Below, one piece after another: positions 56,193-64,000 of a stretch of DNA of 64,000 nucleotides. The notes beneath the pieces were generated by a model, which had not been told where the DNA came from, did no database searches, and saw nothing but the letters and a program-made list of their open reading frames with translations. This DNA is from Methyloligella sp. GL2 (GTDB taxonomy: Bacteria; Pseudomonadota; Alphaproteobacteria; Rhizobiales; Methyloligellaceae). The position numbers and the translations under genes are program-made. Each line of letters begins with the position of its first letter. The stretch's first letter is position 1. The stretch covers positions 558,001 through 622,000 of the forward strand of contig NZ_CP054476.1 in NCBI RefSeq assembly GCF_013341275.1, read 5' to 3'.

Positions 56193-57611
56193 ATGTCCAT
56201 GGATGTGATGAGCAAACCGCTACTGACCAATCGGACTTTCGACGAGCTTCAGATCGGCGATACCGCCTCGCTGGTGCGTCTGGTCGGCGATGACGACATC
56301 AAGCTGTTCGCCGCCGTCTCCGGCGATGTGAACCCGGCCCATGTCGATGCCGCCTATGCGGCGCATGACAGCGCCGGCCATGTGGTGGTGCACGGGCTTT
56401 GGACCGGGAGCCTGATCTCCGCTCTGCTCGGCACCGAGCTGCCGGGGCCGGGCACGGTCTATGTCAATCAGGACTTCAATTTCAAAGTGCCGGTGGCGCC
56501 GGGCGACACCATCACCGCGACGGTGACGGTGCGGGAGAAAGATCCGGAAAGCCGCATGGTGGTGCTGGATACGGTCTGCGCCAATGAGCGGGGCGAAGAG
56601 GTGCTGACCGGCACCGCCAAGGTGATCGCGCCGACGGAGAAGCTGGCGGTGCCGCGCATGGCGCTGCCGGAGGTGACGCTGCACCGGCACGACCGTTACG
56701 AGCGTTTCGTGGCGGAGGCCAAGGCGCCGCCGCCGCTCGCCACCGCGGTGGTGCATCCGTGCAGCCCCGAGGCGGTGCAGGCGGCGATCGAGGCGCGCGA
56801 CGAAGGTCTGATCGCGCCGCTGCTGGTCGGGCCGGAAGCCAAGATCCGCGCCGCGGCCGAGACGGCCGGCGTTTCGCTGGATGGGCTCACCATCGAATGC
56901 ACCGAGCATAGCCATGCCGCCGCCGAGCGCGCGGTGGAGCTTGCCGCCGCCGGCACGGTGGATGCGCTGATGAAGGGGAGCCTCCACACCAACGAGCTTC
57001 TCGGCGCGGTGGTGGCGTCGGGCTCTGGGCTGCGCACCGAGCGGCGGATCAGCCATGTCTATGTGCTCGATGTGCCGGCTTATCCGAAGCCGCTGATCGT
57101 CACCGATGCGGCGATCAATATCGCGCCGAGCTTGGATCAGAAGCGCGATATCTGCCAGAACGCCATCGACCTGCTGCACCGGCTCGGCATCGAGCAGCCG
57201 CTGGTCGCTGTGCTGGCGGCGGTGGAGACCGTCGATCCGGCCATGCCGGCAACGGTGGATGCGGCGGCGCTTGCGGTGATGGCGAAGCGCGGGCAGATCA
57301 CCGGTGCGCTGGTGGACGGGCCGCTCGCCTTCGACAACGCGGTGAGCTTCGATGCGGCGCGGATCAAGGAGATCACCTCGCCGGTGGCGGGGCAGGCCGA
57401 TATCCTGCTGGTGCCGGATTTGGAGGCCGGCAATATGCTGGCCAAGCAGCTGATCTATCTCGGCGGCGCCGATGCGGCGGGGCTGGTCTTGGGGGCGCGG
57501 GTGCCGATCATTCTGACCAGCCGCGCCGACAGTCTGAAGGTGCGGCTCGCCTCGGCGGCGCTGGCCAAGCTTGCGGGCGTCGACCGCCCGGCCGGGTTCA
57601 ACGCCGATTGA
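56193..57611 (+). CDS. Bifunctional MaoC-type enoyl-CoA hydratase / phosphate acetyltransferase
   Basis: The 472-residue protein is a two-domain fusion. Residues 1-150 form a MaoC/R-hydratase domain (TFDELQIGDTASLVRLV, SGDVNPAHVDAAYA, HGLWTGSLISALLG with the hydratase Asp/His). Residues 160-470 form a PTA/PTB domain (LVGPEAKIRAAAETAG, DALMKGSLHTNELLGA, GPLAFDNAVS). It would link crotonyl-CoA hydration with acyl-CoA to acyl-phosphate conversion, feeding PhaC and AckA; the physiological role is inferred. ATG 56193 is 23 bases after phaC. Confidence 0.92.
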   Translation: MSMDVMSKPLLTNRTFDELQIGDTASLVRLVGDDDIKLFAAVSGDVNPAHVDAAYAAHDSAGHVVVHGLWTGSLISALLGTELPGPGTVYVNQDFNFKVPVAPGDTITATVTVREKDPESRMVVLDTVCANERGEEVLTGTAKVIAPTEKLAVPRMALPEVTLHRHDRYERFVAEAKAPPPLATAVVHPCSPEAVQAAIEARDEGLIAPLLVGPEAKIRAAAETAGVSLDGLTIECTEHSHAAAERAVELAAAGTVDALMKGSLHTNELLGAVVASGSGLRTERRISHVYVLDVPAYPKPLIVTDAAINIAPSLDQKRDICQNAIDLLHRLGIEQPLVAVLAAVETVDPAMPATVDAAALAVMAKRGQITGALVDGPLAFDNAVSFDAARIKEITSPVAGQADILLVPDLEAGNMLAKQLIYLGGADAAGLVLGARVPIILTSRADSLKVRLASAALAKLAGVDRPAGFNAD

Positions 57612-57617
57612 GGGATC

Positions 57618-58805
57618 ATGACCGATAAGGTTCTGCTGACGTTCAATCCCGGCTCGTCGACGGTCAAGCTGGGGCTCTACACGCTTGAGGCGACGGGCGT
57701 GCGGCGGCTCGGCGGCGGCATGATCGATCTTCGCCATACGCCGCTGAAGCTTGTGATCGACGACGGGACTAGGACGCGGGAGGTCAGCCTCAAATCTCCT
57801 TTGAGCGAAGACGTGCACGAGGTGATCGCCGAGACCCTGGACTGGATCTCGCATCATATTCCGTCCGGCGAGATCGCAGGGGTCGGGCACCGGGTGGTGC
57901 ATGGCGGCGATCTCTTCACCGGCCCGGTGCTGATCACGCCGGAGGTGGAGGCAGGCATTGCGGAGCTGATACCGCTGGCGCCGCTGCATCAGCCGAAAGC
58001 CGTGCGGCTGATCCGGGCGGTGCGCCGGCTCTGGCCCGACCTTCCGCAGACCGCCTCTTTCGACACCGCCTTCCACGGGCAGCAGACCGACCTGGTGCGC
58101 CGTTTCGCCATTCCGCGGGAGCTGTTTGACGAAGGGATCAAGCGCTACGGCTTCCACGGCTTATCTTATGCCTATATCGCCGGTGCGCTGAAGAGACAGG
58201 CGCCGGAGCTGGCCGAGGGCCGTGTGGTCATCGCTCATCTTGGCAGCGGCGCCAGTCTTTGCGGCATCGAAGGCGGTATCTCCCGCGACAGCAGCATGGG
58301 GTTCTCCACCCTGGACGGTATCCCGATGGCGACGCGCTGCGGGGCGCTCGATCCCGGCGTGTTGCTGCATCTTCTGGAAGAGCGGGGCGACAGCATCGAA
58401 ACGGTCGACGACATGCTGTATCACCGCTCCGGCCTGCTTGGGGTGTCGGGGATCAGCGCCGATAGCCGCGATCTTCTGGAGAGCGAGGCACCGGCAGCGG
58501 CCGAGGCCATCGATCTGTTCTGCTTCCGCATCGCACAAGTCACCGCCCAGATCGCGGTGACGCTGGGCGGGCTGGACGGTTTCGTGTTCACCGCCGGGAT
58601 CGGCGAGAACCAGCCGGAGGTGCGGACCAAGGTCATGCAGCATCTTGCCTGGCTCGGCGCTTCGCTGGACGAGGCGGCCAATGCGGAGAATGCCTTCAGC
58701 ATCCATGCGCCCGACAGCCGGCTTGCGGTGCATGTGATGGCGACCGACGAGGAGCAGGTGATCGCCAGCGAGGCCTTTACCCTCTTGGCGGACGCCGCCG
58801 CTTAA
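57618..58805 (+). CDS. ackA: Acetate/propionate kinase family protein
   Basis: The 395-residue ASKHA-fold kinase has LTFNPGSSTVKLGLY, GHRVVHGGDLFTGP, YGFHGLSYAYIAG, VIAHLGSGASLCGI and FTAGIGENQPEVR. It interconverts acetyl phosphate and acetate with ATP/ADP. It starts six bases after the phosphotransacetylase fusion, so the two form a coupled acyl-phosphate module downstream of phaC. Confidence 0.95.
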   Translation: MTDKVLLTFNPGSSTVKLGLYTLEATGVRRLGGGMIDLRHTPLKLVIDDGTRTREVSLKSPLSEDVHEVIAETLDWISHHIPSGEIAGVGHRVVHGGDLFTGPVLITPEVEAGIAELIPLAPLHQPKAVRLIRAVRRLWPDLPQTASFDTAFHGQQTDLVRRFAIPRELFDEGIKRYGFHGLSYAYIAGALKRQAPELAEGRVVIAHLGSGASLCGIEGGISRDSSMGFSTLDGIPMATRCGALDPGVLLHLLEERGDSIETVDDMLYHRSGLLGVSGISADSRDLLESEAPAAAEAIDLFCFRIAQVTAQIAVTLGGLDGFVFTAGIGENQPEVRTKVMQHLAWLGASLDEAANAENAFSIHAPDSRLAVHVMATDEEQVIASEAFTLLADAAA

Positions 58806-58850
58806 GCAAGCTTTGCGCGATTTCAAGCATGGCGCTTTGCTTGCGCTTTC
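58806..58850 (+). terminator. Weak terminator-like hairpin after ackA
   Basis: GCAAGC (58806-58811) and GCTTGC (58839-58844) pair, with an inner GCGC/GCGC (58815-58818 and 58832-58835) separated by a TTT/TTT mismatch; GCTTTCTG follows. A modest hairpin at the end of the phaC operon. Confidence 0.4.
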
Positions 58851-58900
58851 TGTAAGTCATTCTCCTGAAAACCAAGACAAACTGGAGGAGACCGGATTCC

Positions 58901-59284
58901 ATGACGAGCCTTCCGGCGAATTTCTATCATGTGCGTCTGGAGCTGGCGCGCGAGCCCGAGCATCCGACCGGCGAAGCCGAATACGGCTATGACGTCGTCG
59001 CCCCGCTGGACGAGATGGGCAAGCTGGATGCGGATAACTGGCGCGCCCACAAGGACGACTGCCGCGTGCGCCGCTTCCGCCCCAATGAGGATGACGAGAT
59101 CGGCAAGCTGGCGCGCAAGCCCGGCGGCTCCTGGTATTTCGACTATGCCGAGGGCGACGAGGACGACGAGTCCGGCTACCGGCTGGGCGAGGAGCATTTC
59201 ATCGCCGGGGAGTATGTTTCGGTCCGCGAGGATGACGGCGAGATGCACACCTATGTGGTGAAGTCGGTGGTGCCGCTCAGCTAA
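58901..59284 (+). CDS. Conserved acidic cytosolic protein, function unknown
   Basis: A 127-residue, Asp/Glu-rich protein (FYHVRLELAREPEHPTGEA, KDDCRVRRFRPNEDDEIGKL, GGSWYFDYAEGDEDDESGYR, EMHTYVVKSVVPL). It has no signal or membrane segment. The beta-rich pattern is well conserved-looking and has a GGAGGAGAC ribosome site about 10 bases upstream of the ATG. I do not recognise a characterised family. Confidence 0.8.
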   Translation: MTSLPANFYHVRLELAREPEHPTGEAEYGYDVVAPLDEMGKLDADNWRAHKDDCRVRRFRPNEDDEIGKLARKPGGSWYFDYAEGDEDDESGYRLGEEHFIAGEYVSVREDDGEMHTYVVKSVVPLS

Positions 59285-59324
59285 GCGGCGGACCTCAAAT
59301 ACGGCCACTCACGGCGGACAACAC

Positions 59325-59906
59325 ATGCTCCAGCGTCTTTACGACAAGATCATCGCGCTTTCCGATACGCGTTACGCGGTCTGGGTGCTGGGCGCGGTGT
59401 CGTTCGCCGAAAGCTCGTTCTTCCCGATCCCGCCGGATGTGGTGCTGGTGCCGATGGCGCTGGCCAATCCGGCCAAGGCGCGGCTCTACGCGGCGTGGTG
59501 CACCATCACGTCGGTGCTCGGCGGCCTGCTCGGCTATGCCATCGGCGCGCTTCTATGGGACACGGTGGGGGCGTGGCTGATCTCGGCCTATGGCTATGGC
59601 AACAGTTTCGAGACCTTCCGCGCCGCCTATGCCGAATGGGGCGCCTGGATCATTCTGATCAAGGGGCTGACCCCGATCCCCTATAAGCTGGTCACCATCG
59701 CCTCCGGTTTTGCCGGATACGATCTTTGGGCCTTCATCGTGCTGTCGCTGATCACCCGCGGGGCGCGGTTCTTCCTGGAGGCGGAGCTGCTGCGCTATTT
59801 CGGCGAGCCGATCCGCGACTTCATCGAGAAGCGGCTGACCCTGGTGACCACCGGGTTCCTCGGCATCGTGGTGCTCGGCGTGGTTTTGGCGAAATACGCG
59901 TTTTGA
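59325..59906 (+). CDS. DedA/YqaA-family membrane protein
   Basis: The 193-residue polytopic protein has VSFAESSFFPIPPDVVLVPMALANP and GAWIILIKGLTPIPYKLVTIASG, the two re-entrant hairpin motifs of the DedA superfamily, plus four or five transmembrane segments. DedA proteins act in lipid-carrier or phospholipid flipping; the substrate here is unknown. Its TGA overlaps the TTG start of dsbB. Confidence 0.92.
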   Translation: MLQRLYDKIIALSDTRYAVWVLGAVSFAESSFFPIPPDVVLVPMALANPAKARLYAAWCTITSVLGGLLGYAIGALLWDTVGAWLISAYGYGNSFETFRAAYAEWGAWIILIKGLTPIPYKLVTIASGFAGYDLWAFIVLSLITRGARFFLEAELLRYFGEPIRDFIEKRLTLVTTGFLGIVVLGVVLAKYAF

Positions 59907-60442
59907 ACAAGATCTTGCATAAGCAATGGGGCCGGCTCGGCATCTCCAGCCTCGTGGTGTCGGAGATCGGGCTGCTCACCATCATCGGCGCGCTGGCCTT
60001 CCAGTATTACGGCTATGCGCCCTGCCATCTCTGCCTGCTTGAGCGCTACGCGTTCTATTTCGGCGTGCCGACAGCGGCGCTCGCCTTCGCGCTGACGGCG
60101 CTCCGTCCCGGATTTTCGCGCTTTCTGCTGCTCTTGGTCGGGCTCGGCTTCCTGATCAATTTCGGGCTCAGCGTCTATCATGTGGGCGTCGAGTGGCAGT
60201 GGTGGGCAGGGCCGGCAAGCTGCACCGGCGCCACGGACGCGTCCGACTGGCGGGCGCTGGCCGAGCAGCTGAAAAACACCGACGTGGTGCGCTGCGACGA
60301 GCCGGCCGTGACCGTGCTCGGCTTCTCGCTGGCGTTTTGGAACGGGGTGGTCTCGCTGTTCCTGGCAGGGCTTGCCTTCTATGGCGCGGCGGCGCCGAAG
60401 AAAGACACCGAGCCTTACGGCTCCAGCTCGGTATCCCAGTAG
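59903..60442 (+). CDS. dsbB: Disulfide bond formation protein B
   Basis: The product (179 residues from TTG 59903) has four transmembrane segments with the redox pair CHLC in YAPCHLCLLERYAF and a second periplasmic Cys pair (ASCTGA and VRCDE), as in DsbB, which reoxidises DsbA with quinone. The TTG start overlaps the DedA stop by two bases; no ATG is available before the fold. The 3' end overlaps the convergent HNH gene by 28 bases. Confidence 0.92.
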   Translation: MNKILHKQWGRLGISSLVVSEIGLLTIIGALAFQYYGYAPCHLCLLERYAFYFGVPTAALAFALTALRPGFSRFLLLLVGLGFLINFGLSVYHVGVEWQWWAGPASCTGATDASDWRALAEQLKNTDVVRCDEPAVTVLGFSLAFWNGVVSLFLAGLAFYGAAAPKKDTEPYGSSSVSQ

Positions 60443-60981
60443 AGATAGTCGAGCCAGCTTTCGTGCAGATAGTTGGGCGGGAACAGCCGTCCGTTGCGGT
60501 GTAGCTGGAACACGGTCGGGCGGTGCGGTTTCTGTGCCGGCTGCATCTTGGCCACGGCAGGCATCTCGCCGCCCTTCTTCAGATTGCACGGCGCGCAGGC
60601 GGCGACGACATTGTCCCAGCGGGTTAGGCCGCCGCGGGAGCGCGGGATCACGTGATCGAAGGTCAGGTCGTGGGGCGAGCCGCAATACTGGCAGGTGAAG
60701 CGGTCGCGCAGGAACACGTTGAACCGGGTGAAGGCCGGATAGAGGGCAGGCCGCACATAGCTCTTCAGCGAAACCACGCTGGGCAGCTTGATCTCGAAGG
60801 AGGGCGAGTGAACGGCGCGCTCGTATTCGGAAACGATATTGACCCGGTCGAGGAACACCGCCTTGACGGTTTCCTGCCAGGACCAGAGCGACAGCGGATA
60901 ATAGCTTAGAGGCCGATAGTCAGCGTTCAGCACGAGGGCCGGGAATGAACCAGGGGAAGCTGAAGCAGTTGCGACGGTCAA
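60415..60981 (-). CDS. HNH endonuclease family protein
   Basis: The 188-residue protein has LVLNADYRPLSYYPLSLWSW at the start and an HNH zinc/nuclease core, FTCQYCGSPHDLTFDHVIPR with SRGG and NVVAACAPCNLKKGG. This standalone family is widespread in alphaproteobacteria and cyanobacteria and is probably a housekeeping nuclease; its target is unknown. It overlaps the end of dsbB tail to tail. Confidence 0.93.
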   Translation of the reverse strand: MTVATASASPGSFPALVLNADYRPLSYYPLSLWSWQETVKAVFLDRVNIVSEYERAVHSPSFEIKLPSVVSLKSYVRPALYPAFTRFNVFLRDRFTCQYCGSPHDLTFDHVIPRSRGGLTRWDNVVAACAPCNLKKGGEMPAVAKMQPAQKPHRPTVFQLHRNGRLFPPNYLHESWLDYLYWDTELEP

Positions 60982-61028
60982 CTGACCAAGTCCTCAAAGA
61001 ATCGCCCGTCGCACTCGGGAGCCTCGTT

Positions 61029-61060
61029 TGACACCGGCGGAATACTATAGGGCCGTGTCA
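61029..61060. promoter_or_regulatory. Inverted repeat upstream of the HNH gene
   Basis: TGACAC (61029-61034) and GTGTCA (61055-61060) flank 20 bases containing ACTATAG in the 236-base gap between the HNH gene and the small secreted protein. It may mark a promoter/operator; the rest of the gap shows no gene. Confidence 0.3.
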
Positions 61061-61217
61061 GTTATGTGAAGAACCCTAGATACAGTAGGTGCCGCGCAGA
61101 AACGCTGAAAAACACCGGTTTTTGCAGATGAACACCTTTTGTTTGGTTTCGCCGGTTCAGAATCGGCGCGAAACTGGCCACCGATCTTGAGCGATGCGGG
61201 AAATGAGGAGGAACGCA

Positions 61218-61430
61218 ATGCTTAGAGGTGCTTTGTTCGGTCTTGCCGCCATCTTGCTGGCCTGGTCCGGGTCTGCCGCGGCGGCGGATTCGAATTCCAG
61301 ACGGGTCGAGGGCTGCCCGGCGGCGTATCAGACCTGCAAGTCGATTTGCATGAGCAAGCTGCGGCCGGGCCAGTGCCGGGCCGCCTGCAAGGTGCAGTAT
61401 AACGAGTGTTTGCGGAAAAGCGGGCAATAG
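61218..61430 (+). CDS. Small secreted cysteine-rich protein
   Basis: Using ATG 61218, after AGGAGGAACGCA, the product has 70 residues: a signal peptide (LRGALFGLAAILLAWSGSAAA), then a 45-residue basic mature part with six Cys spaced as GCPAAYQTCKSICMSKLRPGQCRAACKVQYNEC (quoted in parts: CPAAYQTC, CKSIC, CRAAC, YNEC). Paired CxxxC motifs suggest a disulfide-bonded helical hairpin in the periplasm. No family is recognised. Confidence 0.75.
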   Translation: MLRGALFGLAAILLAWSGSAAAADSNSRRVEGCPAAYQTCKSICMSKLRPGQCRAACKVQYNECLRKSGQ

Positions 61431-61481
61431 GCCTCGCGCCAGGCTGGCGCGGGCCAGCGCCCGTTCTGCCGGTCTTGCCGT

Positions 61482-62147
61482 TTAGGCGTTTGGCGTCAGA
61501 CTCTGCTTGAGGAAGCCGCCGCCGAGCATCAGCCCTTGCTGGTCGATGCCGTGGCCGAGCCCCTGGCACACATGGCATTCGACGGCGATCTCGAGCTGGC
61601 CGAGGGTGTTGCGCGTCATGACATGGGCTTCCAGAGGGATCACCGGATCCATATCGCCGTGGACCAGCAAGATGCGCGGGGCTTTCGTGGCGATATCCTC
61701 GGCGAAATCCATCGCCGCGATGGTGCCGGAATAGCCGAGGATCGCCGCGGGCGGCTTTTCCCGCGACAGGCCGACGGCAAGCGCCATCATGGTGCCCTGG
61801 CTGAAGCCGACCAGTGCGAGCTCGTTCGGCGTCAGGCCGTTGCGCTCGAGCTCGGCATCGACGAAGGCGTTGAGGATGGGTTTCGCCTCAGCAACGCCGC
61901 GGGCGTATTCCTCCACATCGCGGGCCTCCAGGGGAAACCATTCGCGGCCCATGGGCGACATGCCGCAAGCATGCGGCGCGTTGGGCGAGACGAAGGCCGC
62001 GTCTGGCAGAAGCGGGGCCCATTGGGCGCCGAGGCCGATCAGGTCGTTGCCGTCGGCGCCATAGCCGTGCAGGAGGATGACGAGCTGTTTGGCCGGGCCG
62101 CCCGATGCGGGCGCAAGCCGTGGGCCTTCGAGTGCGGGAATAGACAT
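61482..62147 (-). CDS. Phospholipase/carboxylesterase family hydrolase
   Basis: The 221-residue alpha/beta hydrolase has LVILLHGYGADGNDLIGL, nucleophile motif GFSQGTMMALAVG, Asp in VHGDMDPVIP and His in GLGHGIDQQG. It belongs to the acyl-protein-thioesterase/carboxylesterase group and is cytosolic. The natural substrate is unknown. Confidence 0.94.
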   Translation of the reverse strand: MSIPALEGPRLAPASGGPAKQLVILLHGYGADGNDLIGLGAQWAPLLPDAAFVSPNAPHACGMSPMGREWFPLEARDVEEYARGVAEAKPILNAFVDAELERNGLTPNELALVGFSQGTMMALAVGLSREKPPAAILGYSGTIAAMDFAEDIATKAPRILLVHGDMDPVIPLEAHVMTRNTLGQLEIAVECHVCQGLGHGIDQQGLMLGGGFLKQSLTPNA

Positions 62148-62227
62148 CCCACCTATAAACCGGATTTCGGCCTAAATCGAAAGCCCCGACTTGCTGCGCC
62201 CGCTATGCTCGCGCCGGTTTCGCGGCC

Positions 62228-62719
62228 TCAATCTTCGGGCTGGTTGTTGGCCGGATCGGCGTTGAGCATGCCGTAATTCTGGACGCCGATTTCTTTGATC
62301 AGGCTGAGCTGGGCCTCGAGATAGTCGATATGGCCTTCTTCATCGGCCAGCAGCTCCTCGAACAGATCCTTGGAGACGTAGTCCTCTTCCTTCCGGCAGC
62401 AGGCGCGGGCCTCCATGTAGAGGGCGCGGGCGCCGTATTCGGCCTTGAGATCGCACTCCAGGATCTCCTTGATGTTCTGGCCGATCATCAAAGGATCGAG
62501 GCGCTGCATATTGGGGAAGCCTTCGAGGAAGACGATGCGGCTGACCAGCTTATCGGCGTGCTGCATCTCCTCGATGGATTCGGCGCGCTCCTTGGCGGCG
62601 AGCTTGGTGAAGCCCCAATCCTCCAACAGCCGGTAATGCAGCCAATACTGATTGACCGCCGTCAGCTCGGAGGTCAGCGCCTTGTTCAAATATTCGATGA
62701 CTTGCGGATTGCCCTTCAT
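62228..62719 (-). CDS. bfr: Bacterioferritin
   Basis: The 163-residue ferritin-like protein stores iron. Ferroxidase Glu/His are in [33 protein letters not shown] and [16 protein letters not shown]; the Met in EEMQHAD matches the haem-binding Met of E. coli Bfr. It follows bfd on the same strand by 76 bases, which contain a hairpin. Confidence 0.96.
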   Translation of the reverse strand: MKGNPQVIEYLNKALTSELTAVNQYWLHYRLLEDWGFTKLAAKERAESIEEMQHADKLVSRIVFLEGFPNMQRLDPLMIGQNIKEILECDLKAEYGARALYMEARACCRKEEDYVSKDLFEELLADEEGHIDYLEAQLSLIKEIGVQNYGMLNADPANNQPED

Positions 62720-62755
62720 TCTCTCTCACTCCCAATCTCAACCGTGGACGCATCA

Positions 62756-62780
62756 TGGCGGTTTCTCTCGGCAACCGCCA
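62756..62780 (-). other. Hairpin between bfd and bfr
   Basis: TGGCGGTT (62756-62763) and AACCGCCA (62773-62780) form a perfect 8-bp stem with a 9-base loop, 37 bases upstream of bfr. No T-run follows on the minus strand. It may affect bfr expression. Confidence 0.4.
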
Positions 62781-62795
62781 GGGGGCTAACAGGGG

Positions 62796-63044
62796 CTAAG
62801 GCGAGGGACGGGACCCGGCTCCGATGCGGCGCGCAGGGGCGGTCTGGGCGCTGGGATCCTCGTCGTCGTAAGCGACCATCAGGCGCGTGATCAGCGGCAG
62901 GCAGGTGCCGCAGGAGGGGCGTTTGCCGAGATATTTGTAGATCAGGCCCGGTGTGAGCACGACGAGCGGATCACGGGTACGGAGCGCCGTGACGGCTTCC
63001 TCGATATCATGATCGGAGATCATGGCGCAGGAGCAGACGATCAT
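62796..63044 (-). CDS. bfd: Bacterioferritin-associated ferredoxin
   Basis: The 82-residue protein has the [2Fe-2S] ligands CSC at residues 4-6 and CGTC near 45-48 (KRPSCGTCLPL), the Bfd arrangement. Bfd donates electrons to bacterioferritin to release iron. It is directly upstream of bfr in the same direction. Confidence 0.94.
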   Translation of the reverse strand: MIVCSCAMISDHDIEEAVTALRTRDPLVVLTPGLIYKYLGKRPSCGTCLPLITRLMVAYDDEDPSAQTAPARRIGAGSRPSP

Positions 63045-63074
63045 CGCAAGAGCTCACGAAAAGGGTTTGGCCGG

Positions 63075-63707
63075 TCAGGCGGCGGGTTTGCGGTTCGCCG
63101 CATAGTAGGACCATAACAGCCGGGCCGCCACGCCGCGCCAGGGACGCCAGGGCTCGGCGAGGATTACCATCTGCTTCGGATCGGGCCGCTCGGGCAAGGC
63201 CAGCGCCTGCATCGCCGCATATTGCAGGGCAAGATCGCCGGGCGACCAGGCATCGGCCCAGCCCAGACAGAACATCATATAGATATCGGCCGTCCAGGGG
63301 CCGACGCCCTTCAGCGCGGTCAGGGCCTCGCGGAGCTCGTCCTCCGGGGCGTCCCGCAAGGCGTCCAGATCGAGGGCGCCGGAAGAGACCGCCTCGGCAA
63401 CACCGCGCAAGGTGGCGATCTTGCCGGCGGAGAGGCCGGCGCTGCGCAGCGTATCGTCGCTTATGGTTAAGAACGCATCGGCCTCGAACGGTGTGATGAG
63501 GGCCTCCAATCTTCCCCAGATTGCAGCGGCGCTTGCGGTGGAAAGCTGCTGGCCGGTCACGATGCGGGCAAGGCCTGAGAAGCCTGCCTCATGGCGGCGC
63601 AGCGGCGGAAGGCCCGCAACGTTATGGGCTTTTTCCAGATGCGGGCAGCACGCGATGAGGGCGGCAAGGCCCTCTTCGATGTCGTCCACGGTCTCGATGA
63701 TGCGCAT
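63075..63707 (-). CDS. DNA-3-methyladenine glycosylase II (AlkA family)
   Basis: The 210-residue HhH-GPD enzyme removes alkylated bases. ALTALKGVGPWTADIYMMF is the helix-hairpin-helix, and the catalytic Asp is in AWSPGDLALQ; ARIVTGQQLSTASA is also typical. It lacks the N-terminal domain of E. coli AlkA, as in the short AlkA/Mag1 type. No Cys cluster is present. Confidence 0.94.
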   Translation of the reverse strand: MRIIETVDDIEEGLAALIACCPHLEKAHNVAGLPPLRRHEAGFSGLARIVTGQQLSTASAAAIWGRLEALITPFEADAFLTISDDTLRSAGLSAGKIATLRGVAEAVSSGALDLDALRDAPEDELREALTALKGVGPWTADIYMMFCLGWADAWSPGDLALQYAAMQALALPERPDPKQMVILAEPWRPWRGVAARLLWSYYAANRKPAA

Positions 63708-63858
63708 GGCGGTCCGTGCCGGGGCTTAAGATCGGGGAAGAGCGGCAGGCCTTAACCTGCTGATCGGTCTGGTGCTCGCGGCAAGAAAATTGCCGTGCCG
63801 CCTTAACCCCTCTTTTGCGATCGGGGGCCTATCGTCCGGCACAATCAGGGAGAAAACA

Positions 63859-64000
63859 ATGCGCTCTGGAGAGCTTCGGCCGGGTCCCCATCGGGGCGGC
63901 TCCGGCGAACGGACCGATTCCATCTCGGCGCTGAGCAAGGCGCTCGACGAGGAGCGGAAAAAGCGCGCGAAGGCGGAGGAATCCGACCGCGCCAAATCCG
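63859..64000 (+). CDS. Start of an unidentified protein (partial)
   Basis: ATG 63859 after GGGAGAAAACA opens a frame of 47 codons to the window edge. It is charged and helical (SISALSKALDEERKKRAKAE), with no signal peptide in view. Too little is present to name a family. Confidence 0.55.
   Translation, partial: MRSGELRPGPHRGGSGERTDSISALSKALDEERKKRAKAEESDRAKS

Noticed and set aside
56220-58157. 645-codon minus-strand open frame
   Set aside because: It is antisense to the MaoC-phosphotransacetylase fusion and ackA; Arg/His-rich with no motif.
61028-61055. Sigma-70 promoter TTGACA...TATAG
   Set aside because: The TATAG lies only about 12 bases after TTGACA, too short a spacer; the symmetric TGACAC/GTGTCA reading is more convincing.
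63726-63995. 89-codon minus-strand open frame at the right edge
   Set aside because: It is Ser/Arg-rich, antisense to a plus-strand frame with a good ribosome site, and has no recognisable features.

Overview
The window looks like about 64 kb of chromosome from a GC-rich, serine-cycle methylotrophic alphaproteobacterium, most likely in the order Hyphomicrobiales (Rhizobiales). Several gene neighbourhoods are typical of alphaproteobacteria: mtgA-rpmF, metX-metW divergent from hisC-tyrC, ftsE-ftsX-ydcF-plsC, argH-lptM-lysA-TIGR02302 with divergent tlpA, and gloB divergent from a methyltransferase. The methylotroph assignment rests on one nearly uninterrupted assimilation block at 27.4-40.7 kb: glycerate kinase, divergent formate-THF ligase, sgaA, hprA, mtdA, fch, mtkA, mtkB, ppc and mclA. 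The genus is not resolved from sequence alone.

Layout. 0-3 kb: mtgA tail, rpmF, a membrane protein and a degenerate GGDEF-EAL protein. 3-6 kb: phaR divergent from phaA and phaB. 6-13 kb: gloB, a cupin, a methyltransferase, metW/metX, hisC, tyrC and chaC. 13-17 kb: plsC, ydcF, ftsX and ftsE. 17-27 kb: a zinc-ribbon/proline-rich membrane protein, hpt, TIGR02302, lysA, lptM, argH, tlpA, a CAP-domain lipoprotein and a D,D-carboxypeptidase. 27-41 kb: serine cycle. 41-45 kb: MacA/MacB-like export system, aldo/keto reductase and pyrophosphatase. 46-47.5 kb: an isolated two-gene module, a MuF-type phage-head domain fused to a C-terminal region of foreign composition, overlapped by a small membrane protein. 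47.5-53.6 kb: two secreted proteins, alcohol and aldehyde dehydrogenases, a CidA/CidB pair with a divergent LysR regulator, and tRNA-Leu(CAA). 53.6-59 kb: host-attachment protein, phaC, a MaoC-phosphotransacetylase fusion and acetate kinase. 59-64 kb: DedA, DsbB, HNH nuclease, a small Cys-rich secreted protein, esterase, bfr, bfd, alkA and a partial gene.

How it works together. FtfL, Fch and MtdA interconvert formate and methylene-tetrahydrofolate. SgaA, HprA and GckA carry serine/glyoxylate to 2-phosphoglycerate. Ppc, MtkAB and MclA close the cycle by making and cleaving malyl-CoA. PhaA and PhaB make hydroxybutyryl-CoA, which feeds both PHB (PhaC, about 50 kb away, with PhaR as regulator) and, by established knowledge of such methylotrophs, the ethylmalonyl-CoA route that regenerates glyoxylate. 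No transposase, integrase, rRNA operon or CRISPR array was seen. The most unusual piece is the MuF-fusion/immunity-like pair at 46.1-47.5 kb, where G+C drops from about 72% to about 50% inside a single gene. Most intergenic regulatory elements listed are inverted repeats read by eye; their function is inferred.
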